Assembly (NCBI RefSeq): GCF_002078175.1
Contig: NZ_MWFK01000001.1
Coordinates: forward strand, 4,216,001-4,280,000
DNA length: 64,000 nucleotides
Direction: 5' to 3'
Source: Streptomyces sp. M41(2017)
GTDB lineage: Bacteria > Actinomycetota > Actinomycetes > Streptomycetales > Streptomycetaceae
The notes beneath the pieces were generated by a model. It was given only the letters and a program-made list of their open reading frames with translations. It was not told where the DNA came from and did not search any database. Below are positions 41,223 to 49,676 of the stretch, one piece after another. Numbering within the stretch: the stretch's first letter is position 1; every line of letters begins with the position of its first letter. The translations under genes were made by a program, and so were the position numbers.

Positions 41223-42257
41223 TCAGTCCAGCGGCTTCTCCCCGAGTTCCTCCGGAGCCTCCGGCTCCCGGGACTCCGGCAGCCTCCCCGGGGCGTCCAG
41301 ATCCCCGAAGGCGCCCGGTATCCCGAGCCCGTCCGTGTCGCCGAAGGCGTCCGGAACGCCGAGGCCCTCCGGCAGCCGGCCGGCTCCGTTCGCCAGGGCG
41401 GGCGGCTCGGTGTCCTCGGTCACCTGCCGCGCGTCCGTCGGCGGCGGTGTCTCCGGCGGACGCTCGGCCTGCGGCTCCGGAGCGACCGGAGCCTGTCCGG
41501 ACTGTGCCCGCTCCAGGAAGCGGAGCAGTTCGACGGGGAAGGGCAGGACGAGGGTGGAGTTCTTCTCGGCGGCGACGGCCACCACGGTCTGCAGCAGCCT
41601 CAGTTGGAGGGCGGCCGGCTGTTCCGACATCACCTCGGCGGCCTGTGCGAGCTTCTTCGAGGCCTGCAACTCGGCGTCGGCGTTGATGATCCGGGCCCGC
41701 CGCTCACGGTCGGCCTCGGCCTGCCGGGCCATGGAGCGCTTCATCGTCTCGGGCAGCGACACGTCCTTGATCTCGACGCGGTCGATCTGCACGCCCCAGC
41801 CGATCGCCGGGCTGTCGATCATCAACTCCAGTCCCTGGTTGAGCTTTTCGCGGTTGGACAGCAGGTCGTCCAGGTCGCTCTTGCCGATGATCGAGCGCAG
41901 CGAGGTCTGCGCCATCTGCGAGACCGCGAAACGGTAGTCCTCGACCTGGATGACCGCGTCGGCGGCGTTCACGACCTTGAAGTAGACGACGGCGTCGACG
42001 CGGACCGTGACGTTGTCGCGGGTGATGCCCTCCTGGGCCGGGATCGGCAGCGTCACGATCTGGATGTTGACCTTGCGGAGCCGGTCCACGAACGGAACGA
42101 TCATGGTGAAGCCGGGGGAGCGGATCTCGCCCGCGAGCCGTCCGAGGCGCAGGACGACCCCGCGCTCGTACTGCTTGACGACCCGGGCGCCGGCCGCGAC
42201 GTAGACCACTCCGGCAGAGCCTGCCACCGCGATCGCCGCGATGATTTCCTCGACCAT
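41223..42257 (-). CDS. SPFH/stomatin-like membrane protein
   Basis: A 344-residue protein of the stomatin/prohibitin family, which forms membrane-bound oligomers. One N-terminal helix (about 5-25) is followed by the SPFH domain (YERGVVLRLGRLAG and SPGFTMIVPFVDRLRKVN, then VRVDAVVYFKV) and a coiled coil (about 170-225: RQAEADRERRARIINADAEL). From about 250 the tail is Pro/Glu-rich with a duplicated unit (GLGVPDAFGDTD and GLGIPGAFGDLD). Usually stomatins pair with an NfeD protein; none is adjacent. GGGGG lies before the ATG at 42257; an earlier ATG would add a charged, unlikely N-terminus. Confidence 0.88.
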   Translation of the reverse strand: MVEEIIAAIAVAGSAGVVYVAAGARVVKQYERGVVLRLGRLAGEIRSPGFTMIVPFVDRLRKVNIQIVTLPIPAQEGITRDNVTVRVDAVVYFKVVNAADAVIQVEDYRFAVSQMAQTSLRSIIGKSDLDDLLSNREKLNQGLELMIDSPAIGWGVQIDRVEIKDVSLPETMKRSMARQAEADRERRARIINADAELQASKKLAQAAEVMSEQPAALQLRLLQTVVAVAAEKNSTLVLPFPVELLRFLERAQSGQAPVAPEPQAERPPETPPPTDARQVTEDTEPPALANGAGRLPEGLGVPDAFGDTDGLGIPGAFGDLDAPGRLPESREPEAPEELGEKPLD

Positions 42258-42399
42258 GACGACCCCCTTCCGAGTCGTCCGGTGCGGGCGGTCCCCTTCC
42301 GGGCCGTCCGACATGCCTGACACGTCCAGGTTACGTCGCCGGGTCGGTGTCCCCGCGGGCCGCCCGGCACGCCTCCCTGCGGGGCTGGGCGGCGGGATC

Positions 42400-42429
42400 G
42401 GCCGGGCCCGCCGGAGGGCGGGCCCGGCC
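42400..42429 (-). terminator. Terminator of the SulP-carbonic anhydrase operon
   Basis: GGCCGGGCCCGCC (42400-42412) pairs perfectly with GGCGGGCCCGGCC (42417-42429) around GGAG, 6 bp downstream of the SulP stop. Confidence 0.85.
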
Positions 42430-42435
42430 TCCGGG

Positions 42436-43950
42436 TCACATGTCCGGGGTGACCCTCACCGGCTCGGTCCCGGCGGCGCTGTGCCGCGTCGACCAGGTCT
42501 CCAGCGCTGACCGGCACGCGTGGTCGAGGTGGTGCAGACCGGAGACGTTCAGCTCGACCGGACGGTCCTGCGGCAGCGCCTCCAGGCTGCCGAGGATCCT
42601 GGGCAGCCGCAGGAAGGTGGCGTTGCCCGACAGGTACACCTGGACGGGACCGGCGCCCTTGTCTATGACGTCGAGCCGCACGTGCGAGGCCTCCCACGCC
42701 GTCTTGGCCACCGCCAGCGCGAGGCCGATCAGTACGCCCTCGAACATGCTGACGGCGACGATCGACACGGCGGTCACGACGAGGATCAGCGCCTCGCCCC
42801 GGTGCTCACGCCACAGGGACGCGACCTCGCGCAGCGGGATCAGCTTCCAGCCCGCGTGCACCAGGACGCCGGCGAGGGCGGGCAGCGGGATGACACCGAG
42901 CGCGGCCGGCAGCAGCGCGGCGAAGAGCAGGAGCCAGACGCCGTGCAGCACCCGGGACGCCTTCGTGCGGGCGCCCGCCCGCACGTTCGCCGCGCTGCGG
43001 ACGATCACGGCGGTCATCGGCAGTGCCCCGAGGAGGCCGCAGACCGTGTTGCCCGCGCCCTGTGCCATCAGTTCCTTGTCGTACGCGGTCCGCGGGCCGT
43101 CGTGCATCCGGTCCACGGCCGCCGCGCTGAACAGCGACTCGGCGGAGGCGATCAGGGTGAACGCGAGGATCGTGCCGAGCAGCCCGACCGTCGCCAGACC
43201 GCCGAACGCGTCGAGGGGCGGCGGCTGGATCGAGCCCAGGAGCCCCCGGACCTCGACCGTGGCGACGGGCAGGCCGAGGAGCGGCACCGCGACGGTGGCG
43301 AGGAGCACGGCGCCGAGCGCCGCCGGAACCGCCCGCACCCGCCGAGGCAGCCGTGGCCACAGGACGAGGACGGCGACGGTGCCGACGCCGAGGCCGAGCG
43401 AGGCCAGCGCGTCCGGGTCCCCGACGGCGTCCGCGAGCGCCCGTGGCAGCCCGGTGAGCTTGTCGACGCCGGACGCCGGTGCCTTCAGACCGGCCATCGC
43501 GTAGAGCTGGCCCGCGATGAGGACGAGCCCGATGCCGGCCAGCATCCCCTCGACGACCGAGAGGGAGATCGCCCGGAACCAGCGCCCCAGTTTCAGCGCG
43601 CCCATGAGGAGTTGGAGCAGCCCGGTGACGAGCACGATCACCCCGAGGGACGCGAGGCCGTACTCCCGCACCGCCTCGAAGACCAGCACGGTCAGTCCCG
43701 CGGCGGGGCCCGACACCTGGAGGCTGCTGCCGCGCATCAGACCGGTGACGACGCCGCCCACGATGCCGGTGACCAGGCCGATTTCGGCCGGCACGCCCGA
43801 GGCGACCGCGACGCCGACGCAGAGCGGCAGCGCGACCAGGAACACGACGACGGAGGCGGCGAGGTCCTGCCGCAGATGGGGGAACCTCGCCGGGAGGCTC
43901 CCGAGGCCGGACCCGCGGGTGGGGCCCTCGGTGTTGTGGGGGTCGGTCAT
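42436..43950 (-). CDS. SulP-family anion transporter, probable bicarbonate transporter
   Basis: A 504-residue membrane transporter of the SulP/SLC26 family: about 11-14 helices, the N-terminal LRQDLAASVVVFLVALPLCVG, the loop GSSLQVSGPAAGLTVLV that shapes the anion site, and a C-terminal STAS domain (about 420-500). The gene overlaps or directly follows the beta-carbonic anhydrase gene, which suggests that bicarbonate rather than sulfate is the substrate, as in known SulP-carbonic anhydrase pairs and fusions. GAGG lies 6 nt before the ATG at 43950; a GTG at 43962 overlapping the upstream stop is the alternative start. Confidence 0.85.
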   Translation of the reverse strand: MTDPHNTEGPTRGSGLGSLPARFPHLRQDLAASVVVFLVALPLCVGVAVASGVPAEIGLVTGIVGGVVTGLMRGSSLQVSGPAAGLTVLVFEAVREYGLASLGVIVLVTGLLQLLMGALKLGRWFRAISLSVVEGMLAGIGLVLIAGQLYAMAGLKAPASGVDKLTGLPRALADAVGDPDALASLGLGVGTVAVLVLWPRLPRRVRAVPAALGAVLLATVAVPLLGLPVATVEVRGLLGSIQPPPLDAFGGLATVGLLGTILAFTLIASAESLFSAAAVDRMHDGPRTAYDKELMAQGAGNTVCGLLGALPMTAVIVRSAANVRAGARTKASRVLHGVWLLLFAALLPAALGVIPLPALAGVLVHAGWKLIPLREVASLWREHRGEALILVVTAVSIVAVSMFEGVLIGLALAVAKTAWEASHVRLDVIDKGAGPVQVYLSGNATFLRLPRILGSLEALPQDRPVELNVSGLHHLDHACRSALETWSTRHSAAGTEPVRVTPDM

Positions 43951-43958
43951 CGCGCGCC

Positions 43959-44537
43959 TCACAGCGCTTCGAAGGTGTCGGTGTCCGGGCGGTGTTCGAG
44001 CACCGCGCCGGTGTGGACCTCGTAGTACCAGCCGTGCAGCCGGAGCCGACGGGCCGTCAGGGCCCGTTTTACGCAGGGGTAGGAGCGGAGGCGGAGCAGT
44101 TGCGCGAGCACGTGGGACCGGACCGCCCCGGCGACGGCGGGGTCGTCGTCCGGCACGTCCGCCGGCGGCTCGGTCTGGGCCAGCCAGTCGCGGACGGCCG
44201 GTACGGCGGTGAGGTCCTCGCCGCGCACCAGGGCGCCGACGGCGCCGCAGTGCGAGTGGCCGCAGACCACGATCTCGCGGACGCCGAGCACGTCCACCGC
44301 GTACTCGACGGTCGCCGCCTCGGAGGTGGGGCGGCCGGGGACGTAGGGCGGGACGATGCTGCCCGCGGTACGCAGTTCGAAGAGCTCGCCGGGGCGGGCA
44401 CCGGTGATCAGGGCGGGAACGACCCGTGAGTCGGAGCAGGTGACGAACAGCACCTGCGGGGACTGGCCTTGGGCGAGCGAGGCGAAGTCCTCGGGTCGCC
44501 GGCCGAAGGAGCGGGCATGGTCGATGAGAGGCTGCAT
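43959..44537 (-). CDS. Beta-class carbonic anhydrase
   Basis: A 192-residue cytosolic zinc enzyme for reversible CO2 hydration. The zinc ligands are C34 (VTCSDSR), H94 and C97 (CGHSHCGAVGAL), with the D36/R38 dyad of the active type I site. AGGAGG lies 7 nt before the ATG at 44537, which sets the start; longer frames are without homology. The end reads VHTGAVLEHRPDTDTFEAL. Its stop overlaps the alternative SulP start, so the two are translated from one message and probably work together on bicarbonate supply. Confidence 0.93.
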   Translation of the reverse strand: MQPLIDHARSFGRRPEDFASLAQGQSPQVLFVTCSDSRVVPALITGARPGELFELRTAGSIVPPYVPGRPTSEAATVEYAVDVLGVREIVVCGHSHCGAVGALVRGEDLTAVPAVRDWLAQTEPPADVPDDDPAVAGAVRSHVLAQLLRLRSYPCVKRALTARRLRLHGWYYEVHTGAVLEHRPDTDTFEAL

Positions 44538-44607
44538 GTCGGATCCTCCTGGCGCGCCGTCGGGGCGCGTCGGCTTGCAGAGCGGGGTGTGGGGGGAGGT
44601 GCCCTGC

Positions 44608-44946
44608 TCAGCAGCGGAAGACCTGAAGTCCCGCGGGGGAGTGCGCGGTCGAGGCTCTGGACGTGCCCGGGTGCGCGGTACGAAGGGGTGCGGGCCGGCA
44701 GTCGGCGGCGGGGTCGGACGCCTGCGGGACGAGGACCGGCGGTCCCGGCTCGGGGTCCTCGTCGTGGACGCGCCGCCGGGTTCCCTGGGCCGGTGCCACC
44801 TTGTGCGGGTGTTCCGCCTCGGCGCAGGCGACGACCTCACCCCGGTGCGCGGACGCGAACGACTCGGCGGGGGCGAGGGGTTGCAGGCTCAGCAGGACGG
44901 CGGCGAGCACCACGAACAGGGTCCGGGCCGTCGTACCTCGGAACAT
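44608..44946 (-). CDS. Small secreted protein of unknown function
   Basis: A 112-residue protein with a clear signal peptide (RTLFVVLAAVLLSLQPLAPA, cleavage near ESFASA). The mature part is Pro/His/Glu-rich with three Cys, one being the last residue (FRC). I do not recognise a family. GGGAGGGGG precedes the ATG. It lies 70 bp upstream of the carbonic anhydrase gene on the same strand and may be cotranscribed. Confidence 0.6.
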   Translation of the reverse strand: MFRGTTARTLFVVLAAVLLSLQPLAPAESFASAHRGEVVACAEAEHPHKVAPAQGTRRRVHDEDPEPGPPVLVPQASDPAADCRPAPLRTAHPGTSRASTAHSPAGLQVFRC

Positions 44947-45048
44947 GGGCCCCCTCCCGGCTGCTCACGCATGGCGACGGTCAGCTTCGTTCCGTAGCGT
45001 AACGGGCGGAGTTGTTTGCAGGGTCAACTGCGCGTTCCGCCCGTGAAG

Positions 45049-45072
45049 ACCGCCCGAAAGGGGGCGGGCGGT
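45049..45072 (-). terminator. Terminator of zapE
   Basis: ACCGCCCG (45049-45056) and CGGGCGGT (45065-45072) form a perfect 8-bp stem with an 8-nt loop, 31 bp beyond the zapE stop. Confidence 0.65.
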
Positions 45073-45103
45073 TGGCGTGAACCCGCTCTCCGCCGGGCCG
45101 TGC

Positions 45104-46210
45104 TCAGTCCCCCGGCTTCTCCACGAGGCCCTTCGCGTCGCGGGCCAGCGCCGTGAGCCGGGAGATCGCACGGAAGTACTTCTTGCGGTAGCCGCCGTTC
45201 AGCATCTCCTCGCTGAACAGCTGGTCGAAGGGTTCTCCGGAGGCGAGGACGGGGACCTCGCGGTCGTACAGCCGGTCCGCGAGCACGACGAGCCGCAGCG
45301 CCGTCGACTGGTCGGGGACGGGCCGGACGTCGGTGAGGCAGACCGCGGCGATCCCGTCGGTCAGGGCGCCGTAGCGGCTGGGGTGGACGCGTGCGAGGTG
45401 TTCCAGCAGGTGCGGGAAGTCGTCCAGGGAGGCGCCCTCGGTGGCGTACGCCGCCTTGGTGACCTGCTCCTCGGAGAACGGCGCCGGAGCCTCGGGCAGC
45501 CCGCGGTGCCGGTAGTCCTCGCCGTCGATGCGCAGCGGCCGGAAGTGCGCGGACAGGCCCTGGATCTCCCGCAGGAAGTCCGCCGAGGCGAACCGGCCCT
45601 CACCGAGCTTGCCCGGCAGGGTGTTCGACGTGGCGGCGAGCGCGACGCCCGCGTCGACGAGCTTGCCGAGCAGGGTCGAGACGAGGACGGTGTCGCCCGG
45701 ATCGTCGAGCTCGAACTCGTCGATGCACAGGAGGCGGTGCCCGGAGAGGGTCTGCACCGTCTTCTGGAAGCCGAGCGCGCCCACCAGGTTCGTCAGCTCC
45801 ACGAAGGTGCCGAACGCCTTGAGCGCCGGCTCCGCCGGGGTCGCGTGCCACAGGGAGGCGAGCAGGTGGGTCTTGCCGACGCCGTACCCGCCGTCGAGGT
45901 AGACGCCCCGCGGGCCGGCCGGGGTCTTCGGGGCCTTGCCGAAACCGAACAGCTTCCGCTTGGGGCCGCCCAGGGCGTGCGCCCCGCCGAGTCCGGCGGC
46001 GAAGGTTTCGAGGACCCCCACCGCCTCGGTCTGGCTGGGCTGGTTCGGGTCCGGGATGTACGTGGCGAAGCGGACCGAGTCGAAGCGCGGCGGCGGCACC
46101 ATCTCGGCGACGAGCCGGTCGGCGGGCACGTGCGGCTCGCGGGCGCACAGGGACAGGGGGGCCGCTTCGGCTATCGGGTCGATCCCGGAGGCGGTGGTGG
46201 AGGACGACAC
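45104..46210 (-). CDS. zapE: ZapE/AFG1-family ATPase
   Basis: An AAA+-type ATPase of 368 residues. Walker A is LDGGYGVGKTHLL, Walker B LLCIDEFELDDPGD, and sensor-1 AATSNT, followed by the family segments DGEDYRHRG and LFSEEMLNGGYRKKYFRA near the C-terminus. The proteobacterial ZapE acts on the Z ring and the mitochondrial homologue in protein quality control; the actinobacterial role has not been shown. I prefer the GTG at 46210; a frame opening at 46249 would overlap the divergent gene. Divergent from the RibD-like gene with short spacing. Confidence 0.85.
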   Translation of the reverse strand: MSSSTTASGIDPIAEAAPLSLCAREPHVPADRLVAEMVPPPRFDSVRFATYIPDPNQPSQTEAVGVLETFAAGLGGAHALGGPKRKLFGFGKAPKTPAGPRGVYLDGGYGVGKTHLLASLWHATPAEPALKAFGTFVELTNLVGALGFQKTVQTLSGHRLLCIDEFELDDPGDTVLVSTLLGKLVDAGVALAATSNTLPGKLGEGRFASADFLREIQGLSAHFRPLRIDGEDYRHRGLPEAPAPFSEEQVTKAAYATEGASLDDFPHLLEHLARVHPSRYGALTDGIAAVCLTDVRPVPDQSTALRLVVLADRLYDREVPVLASGEPFDQLFSEEMLNGGYRKKYFRAISRLTALARDAKGLVEKPGD

Positions 46211-46247
46211 GGTCACCCACTCTATGCGCCGTGCCACACTGCACGTC

Positions 46248-47042
46248 ATGCGACGCCTGTTCCCTGTGACCTACGAAACAGCAGCCCAGGCCTCCGCGGG
46301 GGCTCCCGGGGCGGATGTGACGGACCGCGAGTGGGGTCTCGGAGAACTGGCCGAGGCCTACGCCTACCCCGAGACCGACGGACCCTGGCTGCGGGCCAAC
46401 ATGGTGTCCACCCTGGACGGCGCCGCCCAGCACGAAGGGCGCTCGCAGCCCATCTCCAGCCCCACCGACATGCGGGTCTTCGGGGTTCTCAGGGGTCTCG
46501 CCGATGTCGTCCTGGCCGGTGCGGAAACGGTACGCCAGGAGGGTTACCGGCCGGCCCGCGCGCGGGAGGCCTTCGCGGACCTGCGGAAGGCGGCGGGCCA
46601 GGGTCCCGCCCCCGCCGTCGCGGTGGTCACCGCGGGTCTCGACCTGGACTTCTCGCTGCCGCTCTTCACCTCGCCCCTGGTGCCCACGCTGATCCTCACC
46701 GGCGCGACGGCCCCGTCGGACCGGGTCGCGGCGGCCGAGAAGGCGGGCGCCCGCGTGGTGATCGCCGGGGACGGGGCGGGGGTCGACCCGGCCCGTGCCG
46801 TCCGGGCGCTCGGCGACCTCGGCCACCCCCGGCTGCTGACGGAGGGCGGCCCGCGTCTGCTGGGCCAACTGATCGCGGCCGACGTGCTCGACGAGATGTG
46901 TCTGACGCTGTCCCCGATGCTCGCCGCCGGAGAATCCCAGCGCATCGCGGGCGGGCCCCCGGTGCCGCTGCCGCGCCGGTTCGAACTAGTGTCGCTGCTG
47001 GAAGAGGCCGGGTTTGTGTACAGCCGATACCGTCGGCCCTGA
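46248..47042 (+). CDS. RibD C-terminal-type reductase
   Basis: A 264-residue NADPH-dependent reductase of the RibD-C/DHFR-like fold. Recognisable parts are WLRANMVSTLDGAA near residue 50, VLAGAETVRQEGY (nucleotide-binding turn), and LLTEGGPRLLGQLIAADVLDEMCLT. The family includes the pyrimidine reductase of riboflavin synthesis, but stand-alone actinobacterial copies like this one lack the deaminase half and may reduce other substrates, F420-linked ones included. The ATG at 46248 has no clear ribosome site. The gene diverges from zapE. Confidence 0.8.
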   Translation: MRRLFPVTYETAAQASAGAPGADVTDREWGLGELAEAYAYPETDGPWLRANMVSTLDGAAQHEGRSQPISSPTDMRVFGVLRGLADVVLAGAETVRQEGYRPARAREAFADLRKAAGQGPAPAVAVVTAGLDLDFSLPLFTSPLVPTLILTGATAPSDRVAAAEKAGARVVIAGDGAGVDPARAVRALGDLGHPRLLTEGGPRLLGQLIAADVLDEMCLTLSPMLAAGESQRIAGGPPVPLPRRFELVSLLEEAGFVYSRYRRP

Positions 47043-47174
47043 CACGTAATCGGAGTATCACGTTCCGTTTGCTGTCCGCCGGGCACACTAAATCGCGCAG
47101 TCCCCGTGCGGTCACGGGGCAGGATGGTTTTTGCAGGGGGCCGGGACGGCCCACGGACGAGAAGGGCGCCTGTC

Positions 47175-47648
47175 GTGTTCACAAGCGTATTGATGATCGA
47201 GAAGGCCCTGACGTCCGCCGACGTGGAGTTCGTCACCACCTTGCACGGTGACGAGACGGTCGCCTTCCACGTGCTGCTCCAGCCCCGGGGCGATCAGGCG
47301 GACCGGCTGCTGCGGGCCATCGACGACGTGGCGCTGGGCGAGATCGACGAGGCGGCGCGCGAGGGCGAGACACCGGAGGGCGAGGCCGCAGCGAGCCAGG
47401 GCGAGCGGGCACTGGAGGTCTCACTGATCGCCCTGCGGGCGTCCGGCAGCGAGGCGGAGGGCCGGCTCATCGAGGACCACCCGCTCGACGCGCTGAAGGA
47501 CCTGGTCGACGAGGTCAAGGCCGACGAGGTCATCGTGCTGACCGACCCGCACTACGTGGAGGAGTTCTTCCACCGCGACTGGGCCTCCAAGGCCCGCCAC
47601 AAGGTGGGCGTGCCGGTGCTGAAGCTGTTCTCGCACAGCAAGGCGTGA
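47175..47648 (+). CDS. Conserved actinobacterial protein of unknown function
   Basis: A 157-residue soluble protein. The C-terminal part (DLVDEVKADEVIVLTDPHYVEEFFH) and the preceding helix look like a universal-stress-protein or similar Rossmann-type half, and the N-terminal part has a beta strand-rich segment (FVTTLHGDETVAFHVLLQP). Some databases label relatives as indole-3-glycerol phosphate synthase, which the sequence does not support because no TIM-barrel motifs are present. GAAGGG precedes the GTG at 47175. Function unknown. Confidence 0.7.
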   Translation: MFTSVLMIEKALTSADVEFVTTLHGDETVAFHVLLQPRGDQADRLLRAIDDVALGEIDEAAREGETPEGEAAASQGERALEVSLIALRASGSEAEGRLIEDHPLDALKDLVDEVKADEVIVLTDPHYVEEFFHRDWASKARHKVGVPVLKLFSHSKA

Positions 47649-47718
47649 GGTCCGCACCGAACTGAACAGCGGGATGCGGCTCCGGTGTCCCTTGTGGGGC
47701 GGCGCCGGACGCACCCCA

Positions 47719-47754
47719 TAGGCTGGGGGCGCGTTCTCCGCGGAGGACGCGCCC
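47719..47754 (+). promoter_or_regulatory. murC promoter region with near-palindrome
   Basis: TAGGCT (47719-47724) is a plausible -10 element. Directly downstream, 47727-47754 forms a 28-bp near-perfect palindrome with one mismatch pair, arms GGGCGCGTTCTCCG and CGGAGGACGCGCCC. It would cover the transcription start and the first bases of the murC leader. An operator or a 5' hairpin are both possible; a terminator of the upstream gene is a third choice. Confidence 0.5.
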
Positions 47755-47786
47755 ACCTTCGTACCGGATCTTGGGGAGAAACACGC

Positions 47787-49175
47787 ATGGCACCCGGCCT
47801 TCCTACCGCGATGGACCGACCGCACTTCATCGGCATCGGCGGCGCCGGGATGTCGGGCATCGCGAAGATCCTCGCGCAGCGCGGGGCCCGGGTGGCGGGC
47901 AGCGACGCCAAGGACTCCGCCACCGCCGAGGCGCTGCGCGCGCTCGGCGTCACGGTCCACATCGGGCACGCGGCCGACCACCTCGCCCCCGACGCCAGCT
48001 GTGTCGTGGTCTCCTCCGCCATCCGCGCGGACAACCCGGAGCTGGCCCGCGCGGCCGAGCTGGACATCCCCGTGGTCCACCGGTCGGACGCCCTCGCCCG
48101 CCTGATGGACGGCCTGCGGCCGATCGCGGTCGCCGGCACCCACGGCAAGACGACCACCACGTCGATGCTCGCCGTCTCCCTCTCCTCCCTCGGCCTCTCC
48201 CCGTCGTACGCCATCGGCGGCGACCTCGACGCCCCCGGCTCGAACGCCCTGCACGGCGACGGCGAGATCTTCGTCGCCGAGGCCGACGAGTCCGACCGCA
48301 GCTTCCACAAGTACGCCCCCGAGGTCGCGATCGTCCTCAACGTCGAACTCGACCACCACGCCAACTACGCCTCCATGGACGAGATCTACGCGTCCTTCGA
48401 GACCTTCGTCGACCGCGTCACCGAGGGCGGCACGCTGGTGATCTCCGCGGACCACGAGGGCGCCCGCGAGCTGACCCGCCGGGTGAGGGCGGGCGACGTG
48501 AACGTGGTGACGTACGGCGACGCCGCCGACGCGGACCTCAGGGTCCTCTCCGTCGTCCCGCGTGGCCTCACCAGCGAGGTGACCGTCCTGCTGGACGGCG
48601 CCGAACTGACCTTCGCGGTCTCCGTCCCCGGCAAGCACTACGCGCACAACGCGGTGGCGGCCCTCGCGGCCGGTGTCGCCCTCGGGATCCCGGCGGCCGA
48701 GCTGGCCCCCGCGCTCGCCTCCTACACCGGCGTGAAGCGCCGCCTCCAGCTCAAGGGCGAGGCGGCCGGCGTCCAGGTCGTCGACTCCTACGCGCACCAC
48801 CCGACCGAGATGACGGCCGACCTGGAGGCCATGCGCGCCGGCACCTCGGGCCGCATCCTCGTCGTCTTCCAGCCGCACCTCTTCTCCCGCACCCAGGAGC
48901 TGGGCAAGGAGATGGGCGAGTCCCTGGCCCTCGCGGACGCCTCCGTCGTCCTGGACATCTACCCGGCCCGCGAGGACCCGATCCCGGGCGTCACCAGCGA
49001 GCTGATCCTCCAGGCCGCACGCGCCGCGGGCGCGGACGTGACGCCGGTCCACGACACGGCGGACGTGCCGTCCGTCGTCGCGGGAATGGCGAAGCCCGGT
49101 GATCTCGTTCTCACCATGGGCGCGGGTGACGTGACGGATCTCGGACCGGAGATCCTCGCCCGCCTGTCCGAGTAG
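47787..49175 (+). CDS. murC: UDP-N-acetylmuramate--L-alanine ligase
   Basis: MurC of 462 residues adds L-Ala to UDP-MurNAc with ATP, the first amino acid step of peptidoglycan precursor synthesis in the cytosol. The N-terminal UDP-binding loop is HFIGIGGAGMSGIA (13-26), the P-loop GTHGKTTTT (117-125), and the central domain has EADESDRSF and NVELDHHANY. The C-terminal domain has VVDSYAHHPTEM. GGGGAGAA precedes the ATG at 47787. It stands outside the main division/cell wall cluster, which I recall as usual for Streptomyces. Full length. Confidence 0.95.
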   Translation: MAPGLPTAMDRPHFIGIGGAGMSGIAKILAQRGARVAGSDAKDSATAEALRALGVTVHIGHAADHLAPDASCVVVSSAIRADNPELARAAELDIPVVHRSDALARLMDGLRPIAVAGTHGKTTTTSMLAVSLSSLGLSPSYAIGGDLDAPGSNALHGDGEIFVAEADESDRSFHKYAPEVAIVLNVELDHHANYASMDEIYASFETFVDRVTEGGTLVISADHEGARELTRRVRAGDVNVVTYGDAADADLRVLSVVPRGLTSEVTVLLDGAELTFAVSVPGKHYAHNAVAALAAGVALGIPAAELAPALASYTGVKRRLQLKGEAAGVQVVDSYAHHPTEMTADLEAMRAGTSGRILVVFQPHLFSRTQELGKEMGESLALADASVVLDIYPAREDPIPGVTSELILQAARAAGADVTPVHDTADVPSVVAGMAKPGDLVLTMGAGDVTDLGPEILARLSE

Positions 49176-49220
49176 CAGTGGGCCCCAGCGGGCCTCCCGG
49201 AATGTGAGGGGTTGAGCTTC

Positions 49221-49628
49221 ATGTCGTACGACATCGAAAAGCCGGACGAAGAGTGGCGCGCGGAGCTGACCCCGGCCGAATACGCGGTGCTGCGCCAGGC
49301 CGGCACCGAGCCCGCGTTCAAGGGTGAGTACACCGACACCAAGACGAAGGGCGTCTACTCCTGTCGCGCCTGCGGCGCGGAGCTGTTCACCTCGACGGAG
49401 AAGTTCGAGTCGCACTGCGGCTGGCCGTCCTTCTACGACCCGAAGGACACCGACGCCGTCGAGCTGATCCAGGACCGCTCCCACGGCATGGTCCGCACCG
49501 AGGTCCGCTGCTCCCGCTGCGGATCGCACCTCGGCCACGTCTTCGAGGGCGAGGGCTACCCGACGCCGACGGACCAGCGGTACTGCATCAACAGCATTTC
49601 GCTGCGGCTGGCGGCCGAGGAGGGCTGA
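49221..49628 (+). CDS. msrB: Peptide methionine-(R)-S-oxide reductase
   Basis: MsrB of 135 residues reduces methionine-R-sulfoxide in proteins. Structural zinc Cys pairs are C48/C51 (CRAC) and C97/C100 (CSRC), and the catalytic Cys is C122 in QRYCINSISL. HCGWPSF and GSHLGHVF are family signatures. I chose the ATG at 49221 over a TTG nine bases earlier because GAGGGG then has better spacing. It follows murC by 45 bp and may be cotranscribed. A terminator follows. Confidence 0.95.
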   Translation: MSYDIEKPDEEWRAELTPAEYAVLRQAGTEPAFKGEYTDTKTKGVYSCRACGAELFTSTEKFESHCGWPSFYDPKDTDAVELIQDRSHGMVRTEVRCSRCGSHLGHVFEGEGYPTPTDQRYCINSISLRLAAEEG

Positions 49629-49634
49629 GTTCCA

Positions 49635-49666
49635 CCCCGGGGCGGGCCGCACGGCGTGCCCCGGGG
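49635..49666. terminator. Terminator between msrB and the DUF4328 gene
   Basis: CCCCGGGGC (49635-49643) pairs with GCCCCGGGG (49658-49666) across a 14-nt loop between the two convergent genes. Confidence 0.65.
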
Positions 49667-49676
49667 ATCGGTCCGG

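Noticed and set aside
47175..47648. Indole-3-glycerol phosphate synthase label for the small protein before murC
   Set aside because: The protein is only 157 residues and has no TIM-barrel or TrpC motifs.
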